From Closterium sp. NIES-65 (Eukaryota; Streptophyta; Zygnematophyceae; Desmidiales; Closteriaceae): a DNA stretch of 64,000 bases. The stretch covers positions 1,908,001-1,972,000 of the forward strand of contig CANXME010002057.1 in the NCBI GenBank assembly GCA_948144175.1, written 5' to 3'. Position numbers and translations under genes: made by a program. Below the pieces are notes generated by a model. The model was not told the origin of the DNA and ran no database searches. It worked only from the letters and a program-made list of their open reading frames with translations. Positions 22,634 through 32,494 of this stretch are shown piece after piece. Each line of letters starts with the position of its first letter. The stretch's first letter is position 1.

Positions 22634-23880
22634 CAGGCGCAAGTACAAGCAAAGGCGTCTCACCAGCTGCTGGTCCCTGGTCAATTGCACATCCACTTCC
22701 AGTAGTTGTGTGCGCAGCAGTGGAGCGTTAGGAGCATCGGATGCATGAGGAGCACCAGCCTTGGTAGAGTCTACATGGGCATCACGAGCAGCAATAGCAC
22801 CCTCTCCCCCATCAGAGGCTCCATCACTGTCTCTGCCACTGCCGGCACTGCCTGCTGCCCTGCTGCCCTCCACATCAGCACTGCCGTCCACATCAGCACT
22901 GCTGCCGTCCACATCAGCACTGCGGCCGCCCACATCAGCAGTGCTGTTACTGGCTGCGATGGTAGCTGCACTCTCAGGAGAAGTATTTCCAGCAGCGTCA
23001 ACGCCAACAGCGCTGCGATATGCCAGCATGGTGTTCTCAGGCCATGCGCGCGCACCACCCCTGGGAAGGCCGAGATGCATGCAAAGGAGAGAGACGGAAA
23101 ACACAAATAAAAAAGTGTGATGGTTGCTGCACTGCCAGCAGCGCTGCGATATGCCAGCATGGTGTTCTCAGGCCATGCGCGCGCACCACCCGTGGGAGGG
23201 GAGAGATGAAGGCCAGGGAGAGAAACGAAAAACATGAGTAAGTGTGATGTTTGGTGCACTGATAGCAGCATCAACCCCAGAAGCATCAACGCCAGAAGCA
23301 TCAACGCCAGAAGCATCAACGCCAGCAGCATCAACGCCAGAAGCATCAACGCCAGAAGCATCAACGCCAGCAGCATCAACGCCAGAAGCATCAACGCCAG
23401 CAGCATCAACGCCAGCAGCATCAACGCCAGCAGCATCAACGCCAGCAGCGCGGAGAGATGTCAGAAGAAGCCGTTGTTCATTATATGGAGCACACGTGCG
23501 GAATGGATCAGTCCGTAGACTGGAGAGATCTATTCCTACAACGGCTCGCACTCACTGCTGCTGAACTCCATGCTTTTGACCGTAATACGAGAAAGATATA
23601 GTAGCTATATCTGTAGCTAGATGTTCACAAGTTCAAGGTATCAAAGTAACCAGTTAACGTACCTATGGCTGGCGTGGACTGGGCGGCGTTTAAGAAGCAG
23701 CGCTACGACGGGGTGCGTATCGGGTCCGAACGGCACGTCGCGTCTCAGGAACCTCTCGTATAGCGGCTTCAATACAAGATAAAACGTGGCGGCTGCTGCT
23801 GCTGTGCCGCCGACAACGAGAACAGCTGTCGACGGCCCGGTAGCGGCACCGGCGCTGGCGGAGGTACCGGAAGCTGCCAT
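16999..23880 (-). CDS. Glycerophosphodiester phosphodiesterase (GDPD family), multi-exon
   Basis: The enzyme hydrolyses glycerophosphodiesters to glycerol-3-phosphate and an alcohol. Exons I can place are 23880-23663 (ATG; membrane anchor; ends HR), 23060-22664 (GGARAWPENTMLAYR, then LLEVDVQLTRD), 22374-22295 (VLIHNVTVDDTTDGSGL), 21846-21756 (LDAGYHFTRDGGKTFP), 21181-21098, 20231-20163, 19498-19437, 19009-18922 (YLVGILWLIP; EIVGTTAYRWG), 18489-18432 (VLNRDFVAAFHRRGV), a poorly defined exon near 18100-17900, and 17088-16999 (CDMLFSDRPDIL, stop TGA). The HRG...PENT motif, the ExD pair and the second catalytic His are present; the usual HD is HN. The second exon carries a Ser/Asp/Ala-rich insert of about 90 residues inside the barrel. 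Introns hold many exon fragments and minisatellites. Exact middle joins are uncertain. Confidence 0.75.
17031..17480 (-). repeat. Tandem copies of the GDPD C-terminal exon
   Basis: Three copies, plus a fourth partial one, of a unit of about 130-150 bp each encode QEDCMxxGCDMLFxDCPD on the minus strand (about 17088, 17240, 17370 and 17470). Only the 17088 copy reads to a stop in a natural phase. The others carry an acceptor plus 5' exon and then drift. Confidence 0.7.
17745..17890 (-). repeat. 36-bp minisatellite containing a splice donor
   Basis: Four units of CCTTCGCCTCACCTGCCCTT plus CTCATCCCCCACCTCC. On the gene strand each unit contains GGGCAG|GTGAGGCGAAGG, the same exon-end/donor sequence that ends the copies of the GDPD exon at 17900-18110. 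Confidence 0.7.
17895..18112 (-). repeat. Three copies of a GDPD exon 3' part plus donor
   Basis: On the minus strand the segment CAGCGGTGGGTGTCGGTGTT followed by TGGGGATTACCT recurs around 18095, 17970 (partial) and 17935, each leading to GGGGCAG|GTGAGG. These are downstream-type shards. The functional copy cannot be chosen by eye. Confidence 0.65.
18451..18626 (-). repeat. Duplicated GDPD exon (VLNRDFVAAFHRR) around an A-type palindrome
   Basis: Copies of about 68 bp lie at 18451-18518 and 18559-18626. The spacer ends in TTTGAGACGTCTCAAA (18542-18557), one base from the right copy. Both copies contain the acceptor TCTCTCAG and the exon's 5' half. Confidence 0.8.
18646..18780. repeat. 13-bp minisatellite
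   Basis: About ten units of GGGGCATGYGAGT in a GDPD intron. Confidence 0.8.
19071..19225. repeat. 33-bp tandem repeat with GCATGCATGCAT
   Basis: Four and a half near-identical units of GCTAAGTGTGTACATGGCAA plus AGCATGCATGCAT in a GDPD intron. The near identity suggests recent expansion. Confidence 0.85.
19531..19688. repeat. Intronic direct repeat around an S-type palindrome
   Basis: Left copy 19531-19594 and right copy 19628-19688 (TACAGGGAA, AGCATGTTGTGG, CCCATAGGGGCAAATG). The right copy starts immediately after TTGAGTCAACTCAA (19614-19627). Confidence 0.85.
19760..20105. repeat. 24-bp and 21-bp minisatellites
   Basis: Seven units containing CACATGCAAATGCATACCTC (19798-19945) are followed by five units of CACATGCATACCTCATGGGA (20008-20100). 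Between them lies a second copy of the GDPD exon segment PPEANRE (19945-20015). Confidence 0.8.
20240..20555. repeat. 16-bp minisatellite upstream of a GDPD exon
   Basis: About nineteen units of GATGCASATGTGAGGA (some GATGA) lie directly on the acceptor side of the exon at 20231-20163. Confidence 0.85.
20717..20990. repeat. 15-bp minisatellite, about 18 perfect units
   Basis: The unit AGGGTGCAGGAACAA is repeated almost without change between the GDPD exons at 21181-21098 and 20231-20163. Uniformity points to very recent expansion or gene-conversion-like homogenisation. Confidence 0.9.
21098..21540 (-). repeat. Exon copies (FDEFACYxDLVFYLDFK) with palindromes at each junction
   Basis: Full exon 21181-21098; copy at 21340-21272; shorter copies near 21426 and 21540. 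Palindromes lie at 21254-21267 (weak), 21391-21405 and 21455-21478 (24 bases, perfect). All extra copies carry the acceptor side and 5' part of the exon. Confidence 0.8.
22060..22290 (-). repeat. Donor-derived minisatellite after GDPD exon 3
   Basis: About ten units related to GAATTCTCACCTGACCTCTC. On the gene strand every unit contains TCAGGTGAG, the same junction that ends exon 3 at 22295. It begins immediately downstream of the real donor. Confidence 0.8.
22574..22633. repeat. CAG/CTG trinucleotide tract, about 19 units
   Basis: A CAG run lies in intron 2 of the GDPD gene, starting about 30 bases past the donor of exon 2. On the gene strand it reads CTG. Confidence 0.9.
23265..23452. repeat. 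15-bp minisatellite in GDPD intron 1
   Basis: About twelve units of GAAGCATCAACGCCA (some GCAGC). On the gene strand the unit resembles GGCGTTGATGCTGCT, which is present in exon 2 (VDAAG), so the array probably grew from exon sequence. Confidence 0.8.
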
Positions 23881-24253
23881 CGATGGTTTGCGCGGCAGCT
23901 CGTCAGGCACAAACAAGGAAACGATTCTTCGAGAATCGTTGAGTCTACTCAGAAATCACCGACGCTGGTGGAGATATTAAAAGCTGTCACTGTTTCTTTT
24001 TCTCCGATGCTCGTCAGGAAAAAGCGACGAGACGCCACGCTGAATAGGACCGTCCAGACCTACTATGAGGATTATCTGTTCTCCGTTCGCCGCTCCGCGT
24101 TACGCGAACTGCCACTCTGAGTCAACCATTGCAAAAAACGGAAAGGCACTTTTGCGACTTCGACTCCAAGACGCGAGGCGAGTCAGACTCCAACGAGAGA
24201 TATAAGCTACAAGCTCAAGAAGAAAACCTTGTTCTACAATCACCACGCTGTCA
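23881..24253 (-). promoter_or_regulatory. GDPD 5' flank with a palindrome-separated duplicate
   Basis: The segment around the GDPD start (23847-23910: CACCGGCGCTGGCGGAGGTA ... GCTCGTCAGG) recurs, diverged, at 23955-24019. Between them lies TTGAGTCTACTCAGAA (23939-23954), abutting the second copy. No TATA box stands out. Confidence 0.45.
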
Positions 24254-24412
24254 GATTCTGGTTAGAGGCAGATTCTCCTGCCAGGCATGGAGGCTAAATG
24301 TCTATTAGTTTTATACGTGGTTACTACCCTCTGACAGCTCTTGGGAATATTCTGTCGAGGTGGCCCTTTGGATAATCGTGGACCCCAAAAGCCGCGTCGC
24401 TTTGCGTCAAAC

Positions 24413-25662
24413 TTTTTTTTTTTTTTTTTGGAGGTGAAATCACATTATACAATGCAAAAAACACCATCCAGCGGTCGTAACCGGGCTAGAGGGCCTAGGT
24501 ATAGCATACCGTACCCTCGCGGAAGCCTTTACGGTGGTTTATAAACAAGGTGCCTAAAAATTGCAAACTGCCCGTTATGAAAACCCTTAGCGCCGTTGGC
24601 ACACTTCAACGCTCGTAGAAGCATCTTGATCTTGATACATTCCCCGCACTGCACTTGTTGCTTCGGTTTTGGTAGACTACCACCGAACCTGCCTTGCCCA
24701 AAGTTGTAGGCCCGGGAGACTTCAATGTTACAGTGCTTGATGCGATGAAGCTCAAGGTGCTGAATGGGAGAGGGGATGCTTGCTTTGGTTGTCACTTTGG
24801 TGCAAATGTGGCAAGAGTCGGTTCCAATGGAAGTTATGATCAGACGTCTGTGGTGACACAAGTTGGCTGGAATTTCTCCTCCCAGTTCTCTATGCGAATT
24901 CTGATGAAGTGTTGCAGCAGCAGCTATCTCAGATCTGACATTCTCTTCCTGAAAGAACATGCCTTGACGAGAAAAGTTAACCCCCACTGACGGGAACTCT
25001 TGAGAATCTTCTATCTGCAGATGCGCGTCTTGTTGCTTATTAGTAGTAACACCAACGTCAGCCATGTTTGCATGAGTGTCAGAGTCAGCATTATTGTCAG
25101 CGTTGTCACTGGCGCGAACTGTTTCAAGCATGTGAATGGAAGATGCTGCAGGTTCTGCCAGTGTCACGGAGGTGTATCCTCTGAGGAAAAAATAAGAAAG
25201 AAGAATATGTGTAGAGAGCCGCAATGTATCCACGTCTTCTAAATGAGCGTGAAACTCTGGTAGTTTCCTGTCTGAATCTTCATGCTTGAATGTGTAAGGA
25301 AGAAAATCTTCTTCGTCGAACACTTGAGTAGCCAACGAATCAATGATCTTGAAATTTTCTTTAAGCAAAGGTTGTTGGTGTGGCTGTCGCTGAATGGCAG
25401 AGAACAAAGATAGACGGAAGATGTTCCGTTGATAAACTTGTTTGAATTTGAATCTTCGGTGCTGACTGTGACCAGCAATGCTTTCTCGACGCCGTCTTTG
25501 GTTGAGGCTTGAGATCCGTCCAGCCATTAGTATGCTCTTCATCGGAACAGCTTTAGCAATGTCTGAAGCTTGAAAGTTTTAACCTGGAAACACGGGAACT
25601 TTCAGAAGTGATTCGACGAAACCGATGTTCGCTGTGTGAACATATCTTGGTGTCGATAGTCA
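24413..25662 (-). mobile_element. Retrocopy (processed mRNA insertion) with poly(A) and 15-bp target duplication
   Basis: On the minus strand the insert runs from 25662 to a 17-base poly(A) tail at 24429-24413. It is flanked by GCTTTGCGTCAAACT at 24399-24413 and 25663-25677. The uninterrupted paralogous site at 26163-26175 shows the same sequence once. Poly(A) plus a target duplication of 15 bases is the mark of LINE-driven retroposition of an mRNA. Confidence 0.85.
24529..25542 (-). CDS. Intronless ORF of the retrocopy, 337 residues, unknown function
   Basis: The frame starts with ATG at 25542, about 120 bases from the 5' end of the retrocopy, and stops 115 bases before the poly(A), a normal mRNA layout. 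The protein begins with a basic stretch (RISSLNQRRRRESIAG). Its middle is acidic and Asn/Asp-rich (ASDNADNNADSDTHAN). The C-terminal third contains several Cys and His (CHHRR, CHIC, CGECIKIK), possibly metal-binding, but no family I recognise. It lacks any reverse transcriptase motif. Base composition is lower in GC than the flanking genes. It may be a retrogene or a processed pseudogene with a surviving frame. Expression is unknown. Confidence 0.55.
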   Translation of the reverse strand: MKSILMAGRISSLNQRRRRESIAGHSQHRRFKFKQVYQRNIFRLSLFSAIQRQPHQQPLLKENFKIIDSLATQVFDEEDFLPYTFKHEDSDRKLPEFHAHLEDVDTLRLSTHILLSYFFLRGYTSVTLAEPAASSIHMLETVRASDNADNNADSDTHANMADVGVTTNKQQDAHLQIEDSQEFPSVGVNFSRQGMFFQEENVRSEIAAAATLHQNSHRELGGEIPANLCHHRRLIITSIGTDSCHICTKVTTKASIPSPIQHLELHRIKHCNIEVSRAYNFGQGRFGGSLPKPKQQVQCGECIKIKMLLRALKCANGAKGFHNGQFAIFRHLVYKPP

Positions 25663-26282
25663 GCTTTGCGTCAAACTGAGCTTCCTGAGGTTCTTACGTT
25701 CTATAGCGGGAACAAAGAGTTCTAAAAACAGAATACAGCGAAACTGTTATGAGCTTTACTAGACAGAGTGCGCGGAAGACTTCTATAAAGAGAATGAATT
25801 ACAGAATTACTGAATTATCAAGAATGATAAAGAAGCACGCTTTTATAGGGTCGAGACCGTGCTAGGCGAGGACCTCGGGACGTGGCTGATTTGGATGTGT
25901 CGCGATTGGTGCGGGGCGACTCGGCATTGGTTCGGTGCGGAAGTATAGGCCGAGCCACCTGACGCAAAGTGCTCGGGCTGTACCCGTTAAGGCAATGCTA
26001 CAGTCAGGAATTGGCATATTCTGATTAGAGGCGGATTCTCCTGCCAGGCATGGAGGCTAAATGTCTATTAGTTTAATACATGGTTACTACCCTCTGACAG
26101 CTCTTGGGAATATTCTGTCGAGGTGGCCCTTTGGATAATCGTGGACCCAAATGCCGCGTCGCTTTGCGTCAAACTGAGCTTCCTGAGGTTCTTACGTTCT
26201 ATAGCGGGAACAAAGAGTTCTAAAAACAAAATACAGCGAAACACTCTTAAAACAAGAAACCTGGTAACGATCAGAAGTCAAT

Positions 26283-29200
26283 TTAAACTTCATCTGCATC
26301 CCATGTAGTGCATTTATTGCGTAGCGAACCATCCCCTTCACTACCTGCCCCATTATCTCCCACTTCTCTACTCGCGCATATTTCTTCAGTAAAGCTTGAC
26401 CCATGTGGGTCATGCGCACCCGTGCAAGCCATTGGAGCATGAAGGAACACTGTAGCCTTGATGCACACAAGCTTATCGAGGATGGCCTGTAAGGGGCCAG
26501 CACGCAGCAACAAAGCAAGAACAAACAGGATAACGTATATGAAACGAGGTAAGCACAAACTGCAGATTCTTAGGATCGACAACACGGAGAACACAAGCAT
26601 CTATGTAAAAACTGAATTAACAATATACTTGAAAAGTTAACACTTCAGTCACGTATTGTTCTTGAGGAATGTTCATACGGGACAGGGCGGAAAACCACGG
26701 GCGAAGGCGCGACCACATGCGTGAGCACACCGCATGCGAGCTGCCCGCGGACCGATAATTAAAAAAAAAAAAAAAAAACTAAAACCCTCTAGGAAAGGAT
26801 GCCCTTTGGGAGGTATCAACCCTAAACACCTTGCCTCATGCCGACCCATAGGGTTTTATTTTCTTGCCCGCGGGCAGCTCGCTTCCGCCAGCTTGCGCGG
26901 TTGATGGATCGATTTTCCATCAACGCCCGATAAGTTGGTGGGTTGGTGTATTGATGTTGCCGCCCCCCCGCAGGTACTGTGCAACACTATGAAATGCAAA
27001 GCCACTGTACTGTAAAGGGACATGCGATAACTAGGCCTCACCTGCACGCCTGTATCCAGCTGAGGGACAGAGGGGTCCGCAGCAGCCCACGTGATTGGTC
27101 GAAGTTCCTCATGTAGTAGCTGAACGCCAGTGAATTCAAGGAGGGGAAAGAGAGGAAAGGTGTACCAAGGTTGAGAAGGGAGGGGGGTTTGAGGCAACTC
27201 TAGAAACGGCCAGCAACAGCCCACATGAGTGGACAAAGCTCCTCTGGCTTTTGAGTCGACTTAAAAGCTGAGTGGACAACGCTCCTGTGGCAGCAGATGA
27301 ATGACAGTGGGTTTGGGGAGACGGAAAGAAGCAAGCGGGCGGGGGAACGGGAGCAAGAGCGAGAGCCATCGCAACGGCGAGGTGCCATGCAGACAACAAT
27401 GAGGGGAAAGCATGCTCCTGTAACGAGGTGCATTCATGAGCTCACCTGCACTGTTCTTAAAGCGACGTCCCTGTGCTCCTTGCTGAGAACAGTGAAGGAG
27501 TTGGACATCCACCTGACAGCATGAGATGGGGCAGGAGCAGAGGGAATGGGGGCGATGAGTCATTCAACGCTGCTCCATGTTTCTTGGTGCTCCTTGCTGA
27601 GTACAGTGAAGGAGTTGGACATCCACCTGATAGCATGGGGTGGGGTTGGGAATGGGAATGGGGATGGGGATGGGCATGGGGATGGGGATGGGCATGGGGA
27701 TGGGAATGGGGATGGGGATGGGGATGGGGATGGGATGGGGGTGGGGATGGGGATGGGGAAAGGGATGGGGATGGGGATGGGGATGGGGATGGGGATGGGG
27801 ATGGGGATGGGGATGGGGATGGGGATGGGGATGGGGATGGGAATGAGGATGGGGATGAGGATGGGGGTGGGGATGGGGATGGGGCAGAAGCAGAGGGAGT
27901 GGGGGCCATGAGCTGCCCTGTGCTCCATTCTGAGTACTCTGATGCAGCACAGGGAAGTGGTGCATGATCCATGCTCCATTTTGAGTACCCTGTACTCTGT
28001 GGGCAAAGAATGGAGCTGGACCTGTGCATGCTCCATGTGACGGCATGGGCAAAGAAGCACTTCCGCACAGGAACACCCTTTCTGACGGCATGAAGTTGTC
28101 AGGACTGACTGGGAGTCAGGTCAGGTCCAATGCCAGAAACACCGGCTCTCATCAATCATATAAAGAAACACAACAAGCAGCCGCACACCTGTTGTCAGGA
28201 GTCAGGTCCGTGGCCAGAAACACCGCCACCTGCTACTACTTGAGGTGACTCTTGGGTCGACTCATAAGGCATGTGACGGTACAGCGCAAAGTCACACCCA
28301 CCCACCCACCCACCTGTTGTCAGGAGTCAGGTCCGTGGCCAGAAACACCGCCACCTGCTGTTGCTCGCCACCCTCCTTCCCCTCCGCCCCACCTGCTCCT
28401 TCATTCTCCCTCCCCCCACTCCCCCCACTCACCCCCCCCACACGCGTGGCCCACCCCCTCACACTCTCCACGAGCCCTCGAGCGCACGCAGCCATCTGCT
28501 GCAGCCGCACTCCCGCCCGAAGAGCCTTCTCCAGCCGCCAGTGCGCCGCCACCACCACCACCCCCTCGCCCCCTCCCCCGCCGCCTCCCCCGCCGCCTTC
28601 CCCGCCGCCTCCCCCACCCCCTCCCCCTCCCCCTCCTCCATGCATTTGCCCCCTTTCCCCATTCTCTGCACTGTCCTCTTCTCCACCCCCTCCGCTCTCC
28701 CCACCTGCTTGCAGTTGGATGTGCTTCGTTATAAGGTGATCCGCTGCAAGGTGCAGGTGCGGCGGGTACACCAGGGACCGCCGGGCCTCGGACGCCAGCC
28801 GGCCTATCCGGGAAAGACACATCAGCGGCGACGCTTTGAACACCACTGCCACGTCAGCATTCTGATCAGGTTCGTCTTTCCCAAGAATAGACCCTTCCTT
28901 GCCTTTCTCCCCACCAATAACAGACCCTCCTCTCTCCTCTCCTCCCTTCCTCCTCTCCCCTTCCTTCCCATCTTCCCCTTCCTTCTCTCGTTTCCCCTCC
29001 TCCTCCATCCCCCCAACCTTGCCACCCGTTCTTCCCAATGCTACCATCGGCTCCTCCCCAGGCAGTACTGTAGCACCTCCGTCTCTTCCCAGCAGGTCCT
29101 CGGCGCCGGGCGGCTTGGCACGGCGTTTAGTGGTGCAGGTGCGGGTACAGAGGGCGGGGGAGAGGAGAGCGCGGTTGAGCAGGAGAGAGGAGTCGGAGCG

Positions 29201-31492
29201 GAGAGAGGCGTTGGGCTGGAGACCTGGGGTGTTGGTGTTGCGGCCAATCTTGGCATAAGATGCTCTCTACTGGAATGGAAGTAGAGGGAGGAAGATGGGG
29301 GAGAGGGGGGTCAGGAGGGGGATAAGGGGGGTCAGGAGGGGGATAAGGGGGGTCAGGAGGGGGATAAGGGGGGTCAGGAGGGGGATAAGGGGGGTCAGGA
29401 GGGGGATAAGGGGGGTCAGGAGGGGGATAAGGGGGTCAGGAAGGGGATAAGGGGGGTCAGGAGGGGGATAAGGGGGGTAAGGGAGGCATTGGCACGGAGG
29501 GAGGTGTTGGGCCGGAAGCCAGGGGTGTTGGTGTTGCGGCCGATCTTGGCATATGATGCTCTCTACTGGAATGGAAAGAGGGGATGGGAGGTGGAGGGTG
29601 GGAGAAAAGGGGGTGTGTGGGGGATGAAGGGGTAATTGAGGTGTTTGGATGGGTTGGGCTGGCTGGAGGCCAGGGGTGTTGGTGTTGCGGCCGATCTTGG
29701 CATAAGACGTTTTCTACTGGAATGGAAAGAGAGGGATCGGGTTGGGGGAGGGGGTTGGAGGGGAGGGGGAGTTATGGGAGGAAACAGCAGGAGGTGAGAG
29801 AGGAGAGGAAGAGAGGGAGAATGCGTTTCTTACTTTAACGCCTCCCCTCGTAGCTCACTGGATTGCACCCCCCAGAACCCCTCCACACCCACCACGTCAC
29901 ATGCCTTCAGCTTGCCACCCCCAGCACCAGCGCCACCACTCTCTCTTCGCTGATAGACCCTCAGAATCTAAAATCAACCGCATTGAACCTCTTAGCAATC
30001 CAGTATTCCCATCAGAGCCTCCCATTGCATTCCACCCCGCAGCACCGCATTACACCCACCACATCACACGCCTTCATCTTCCCATCCCCCAGCACCAGAG
30101 CCACCGCACTCCCTCTGCCTCTTCCTGCTGCCCGCCACGCCGGCACCACCTGCCCGTAAAAAAACTCCTCCGAGACCCACGGCACAAACTGCCCGAGCCT
30201 GCCCGGGTCGAAATAAGTGCAGAAGGGGAAGGCGTAATCTGCTACAGTGCCGATCCTGCTGTTCCCAACGGACGGCAGGATGAGGGTGCGGCCTGTGTGA
30301 CGGGCCACAGATAACACCTCCCCCAGATGCAGCCGAGCCTTGCTGAGCTGCTCGTAGAGACGACCCACTGATATGAACTTGGCGGATAGTAATGAGGCTG
30401 CTTGTAGCGGGGATGGGGAAGGAGAAGGGGGAAGGAAGCGGGATGGGGGAAGGGGGGAGAGTGTGAAGGGGGAGAAGGGGGGAAAGGGGAGGGAAGCGGG
30501 ATGGGGGAAGGGGGAAGAGTGGGAACGGGGAGAAGAGGGGAAGGGGGAGAACGATCAATAGCCAGGCAGGTGCTGGTAAAGGCGACCAGCTGATATGACC
30601 TTGGCGGATATTAGGAGGCTGCTTGTAGGGGGGAAGGGGAAAGCAGGGAGGGGAAGGGGAGGGGGAAGCTGGAGGGGACACGGGGGAAGGGGGAGAGGGG
30701 GAAGATGGGGGGGGGGGAGGGTGTTGGTTTCAGTAGGCGGGTGCTCGTACAGGCGACTCACTGATATGAACTTAGCGGGCAACAAAACGGAAGAAGGCGA
30801 CGGAAAACACGGGGAGAAAAGAGGAGGGGAAGGCGGGTGGGAAATGGGTTGCGTGCTTGGGTGGCAGGGGAGCGAAGACTGTTGATTGATCGTGCTTGGG
30901 TGCTTTGCAAAAGAGCAAAGACCGTCGAGATCAGGCTGCTCGCGCAGGCAGGCGGGCAAAAGCGACGAACGCGGTGGAAAGATTCCTGAGATGCTGGGAG
31001 GGGGGACGATAAAGGAATGGCTGGGAGATGGGACGATAAAGGAATGGCTGGGAGGGGGGACGATAAAGGAATGGCTGGGAGGGGGGACGATAAAGGAATG
31101 GCTGGGAGGTGGGACGATAAAGGAATGACTGGGAGGTGCGCTCACAGGGATCGAAGCTATCAGAGTTGGGCGGGAGGAGAGGAATTTGCAGGTTCGCGGA
31201 TAAAAGGAAATCAAAGAAAAGATTCGAGAGTGGACTCACAGGGATCGAAGCTATCCGAGTATGGACGAGACGCCATTTCCAGGGGACACGTGTATGAGAG
31301 CGACGAAGTTTCAGCGAAACTGACTCCGCCTGCTCTCTCGCCGCCTCCACCTGACTCCCTCGACCAATCAGCGCGCTGCGCTGCAACGAGCGGAAGCCTT
31401 ACGTCGAAATGCGGTCCTATAACGAGGATGGCTGGGATCAGAATAACGGCGGCCTGAAGCCACTGCAGAATGGATCGGTGAAAAATGGCCAT
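26283..31492 (-). CDS. Putative glycosyltransferase (O-fucosyltransferase-like), membrane-anchored, multi-exon
   Basis: The first exon (31492-31240) encodes an N-terminal signal anchor, as in Golgi type II enzymes. The best exon, 30377-30150, contains RLYEQLSKARLHLGEVLSVA and then GRTLILPSVGNSRIG and FPFCTYFDPGRL, a pattern I associate with uncharacterised algal and fungal O-fucosyltransferase-like proteins. Further exons lie at 29269 to about 29070 (YAKIGRNTNTPG), 28868-28712 (NADVAVVFKASPLM), about 28550-28440, about 28360-28310 (VAVFLATDLTPDNR), parts of 28060-27000, and the last exon 26486-26283 (LVCIKATVFLHAP, stop TAA). VFLATD resembles the C-terminal strand of the fucosyltransferase fold. 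Donor substrate is unknown. Several exons have extra copies, so the true splice path is uncertain. A different sugar transferase is possible. Confidence 0.45.
27020..27300 (-). repeat. Exon copies around an S-type palindrome
   Basis: Copies of CAGCCCAC-TGA-TGG-C-AAG-TCCT lie at about 27075-27115, 27227-27247 and 27270-27290. Between the last two is CTTTTGAGTCGACTTAAAAG (27248-27267) plus two bases. A weaker relative, TTTGAGGCAACTC, lies at 27188-27200. Confidence 0.75.
27450..28020 (-). repeat. Repeated exon-like segment around a GGGGAT array
   Basis: The minus-strand sense of CTGTCAGGTGGATGTCCAAC followed by TCCTTCACTGT occurs at 27490-27520 and 27600-27632, and related CTGAGTACxxTG segments at 27920-28000. 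They look like acceptor-side copies of a short exon (QVDVQLLHCSQQGA). Confidence 0.5.
27640..27885 (+). repeat. GGGGAT hexamer array
   Basis: About forty units of GGGGAT, with some GGGCAT and GGGAAT, on the plus strand. Runs of four G every six bases can form G-quadruplexes on the non-template strand of the minus-strand gene. Confidence 0.9.
28100..28365 (-). repeat. Three copies of a glycosyltransferase exon end plus donor
   Basis: GTCAGGAGTCAGGTCCGTGG CCAGAAACACCGCCACCTGCT occurs at 28195-28235 and 28319-28360, with a diverged copy at 28095-28145. On the gene strand each ends in ACAACAG|GTG. The near-palindrome CTTGGGTCGACTCATAAG (28251-28268) lies between the first two. Confidence 0.75.
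29230..29720 (-). repeat. Acceptor-side exon copies and a 21-bp minisatellite
   Basis: The exon start YAKIGRNTNTPG occurs three times with its acceptor CCATTCCAG (first bases 29269, 29565 and about 29716). Between copies 1 and 2 are about eight units of GGGGGTCAGGAGGGGGATAA (29310-29480). Confidence 0.75.
30560..30790 (-). repeat. Two acceptor-side shards of the main glycosyltransferase exon
   Basis: The exon start with acceptor (GCCAAG|TTCATATCAGTG) recurs at 30770-30735 and 30599-30563, upstream of the full exon at 30377. Both lose similarity after about 35 bases. Confidence 0.75.
30990..31165 (-). repeat. 27-bp minisatellite and donor-side shard of exon 1
   Basis: Five units of GACGATAAAGGAATGGCTGG plus GAGGGGG (30999-31130) are followed by a copy of the exon 1 end, AGCTTCGATCCCT|GTGAG, at 31165-31146. 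The original junction is at 31240. Confidence 0.75.
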
Positions 31493-32494
31493 AACGAGTA
31501 CTAGATTTCCCAGTGGCTCAAAGAGTTGGTACTAGATTCCGAAGCACAAGAGAGGTACGAGATTCCAGGAGATTCCAAGTGGTATTCGCTGGCTATCACT
31601 TCAATCTTTTCGCTCTCGAGCTACCATGACTCATGAGGCTTCCAGTCACCATCACCTATCATCCATCTCTCAAATCGAGAGGCTCGAAGCTGAAAGTGCC
31701 TCAGCATGAGCCGAGACAATCAGCCATCAGTCAGCTGATTCCTTGATCCGATGAGTCATGTGCGATTCTGTGCGATGCTTACAAGGGTCGCACAGTCGCA
31801 CCCCAACATATTTGGCTGGTTTGAAGTGAGGTTTGCTTGAGGGCGTACTCTGTAAGTTCGAGAAGTTCTTCTAAAGGATGTTGCTGCAGGGTCCGGTCCG
31901 ATCCGATGTCGTCAGGGCAGGGATTCGACAGCAAATGGGCTCCAAATACAGTATATTTTTTTCAAGAAACAGGTTTTTTCTGTAGAGTGAACAAATGACA
32001 CTCTAATAGAAATTGAAGTGACGTATCGGTTACCAGATCTGACCGAACGACCTGAATACGATCTCTACTTTATGTATACGCCGATCCGCCTCTGCATGGG
32101 GCTATTCCAGAGAAAATACGAAGGCCCACAAGCAGGAGCATTCGGGAATGCCACCGAAGTAGCGTTCCCTTCCGCTTTTCGTCAGTTGGAATTTCCGACC
32201 CGCTTTGCGGTACGCGCCGAGCGCACGTTGACTGTCCTGCTCGGACTTTCGATAACTAACGCCAGTATTTACTAACACAGATATTTCAGTAGCCTCCCGA
32301 CAATCACACGGGCATCAACTAGGGGTCCGCGCAGGCAACGCGTCGAAAGACTAGGGGTCCCGACGGATTCCGTCTTTCCGTGGTTATCGTGTTTCGTCAG
32401 CATTCACAGCCTTTGCATCGCTAACGACTCGTCGTTGCCAGGATCGGCTGGAGACGAGCGTTGCACGTAAACGAGTAGCAAAAGCAAAACGCGT
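31493..32494. promoter_or_regulatory. Divergent promoter region between the glycosyltransferase and PSMD9 genes
   Basis: About 1 kb separates the two start codons, which point away from each other. I see no clear TATA box. A CAGCCATCAGTCAGCTGATT segment at 31720-31739 is partly palindromic. An open frame at 32018-32275 has no recognisable domain and may be 5' untranslated or chance. Confidence 0.4.

Larger units (their letters stand above)
24254..26242. repeat. Direct repeat of about 225 bp, left copy split by a retrocopy
   Basis: Copy 1 is 24254-24413 plus 25678-25744. Copy 2 is 26018-26242, uninterrupted and by eye about 95 percent identical. Both run from ATTCTGRTTAGAGGC to AATACAGCGAAAC. 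About 270 bases (25745-26017) lie between. It may be the terminal repeats of a small unknown element, but I found no primer site or target duplication for it. Confidence 0.75.
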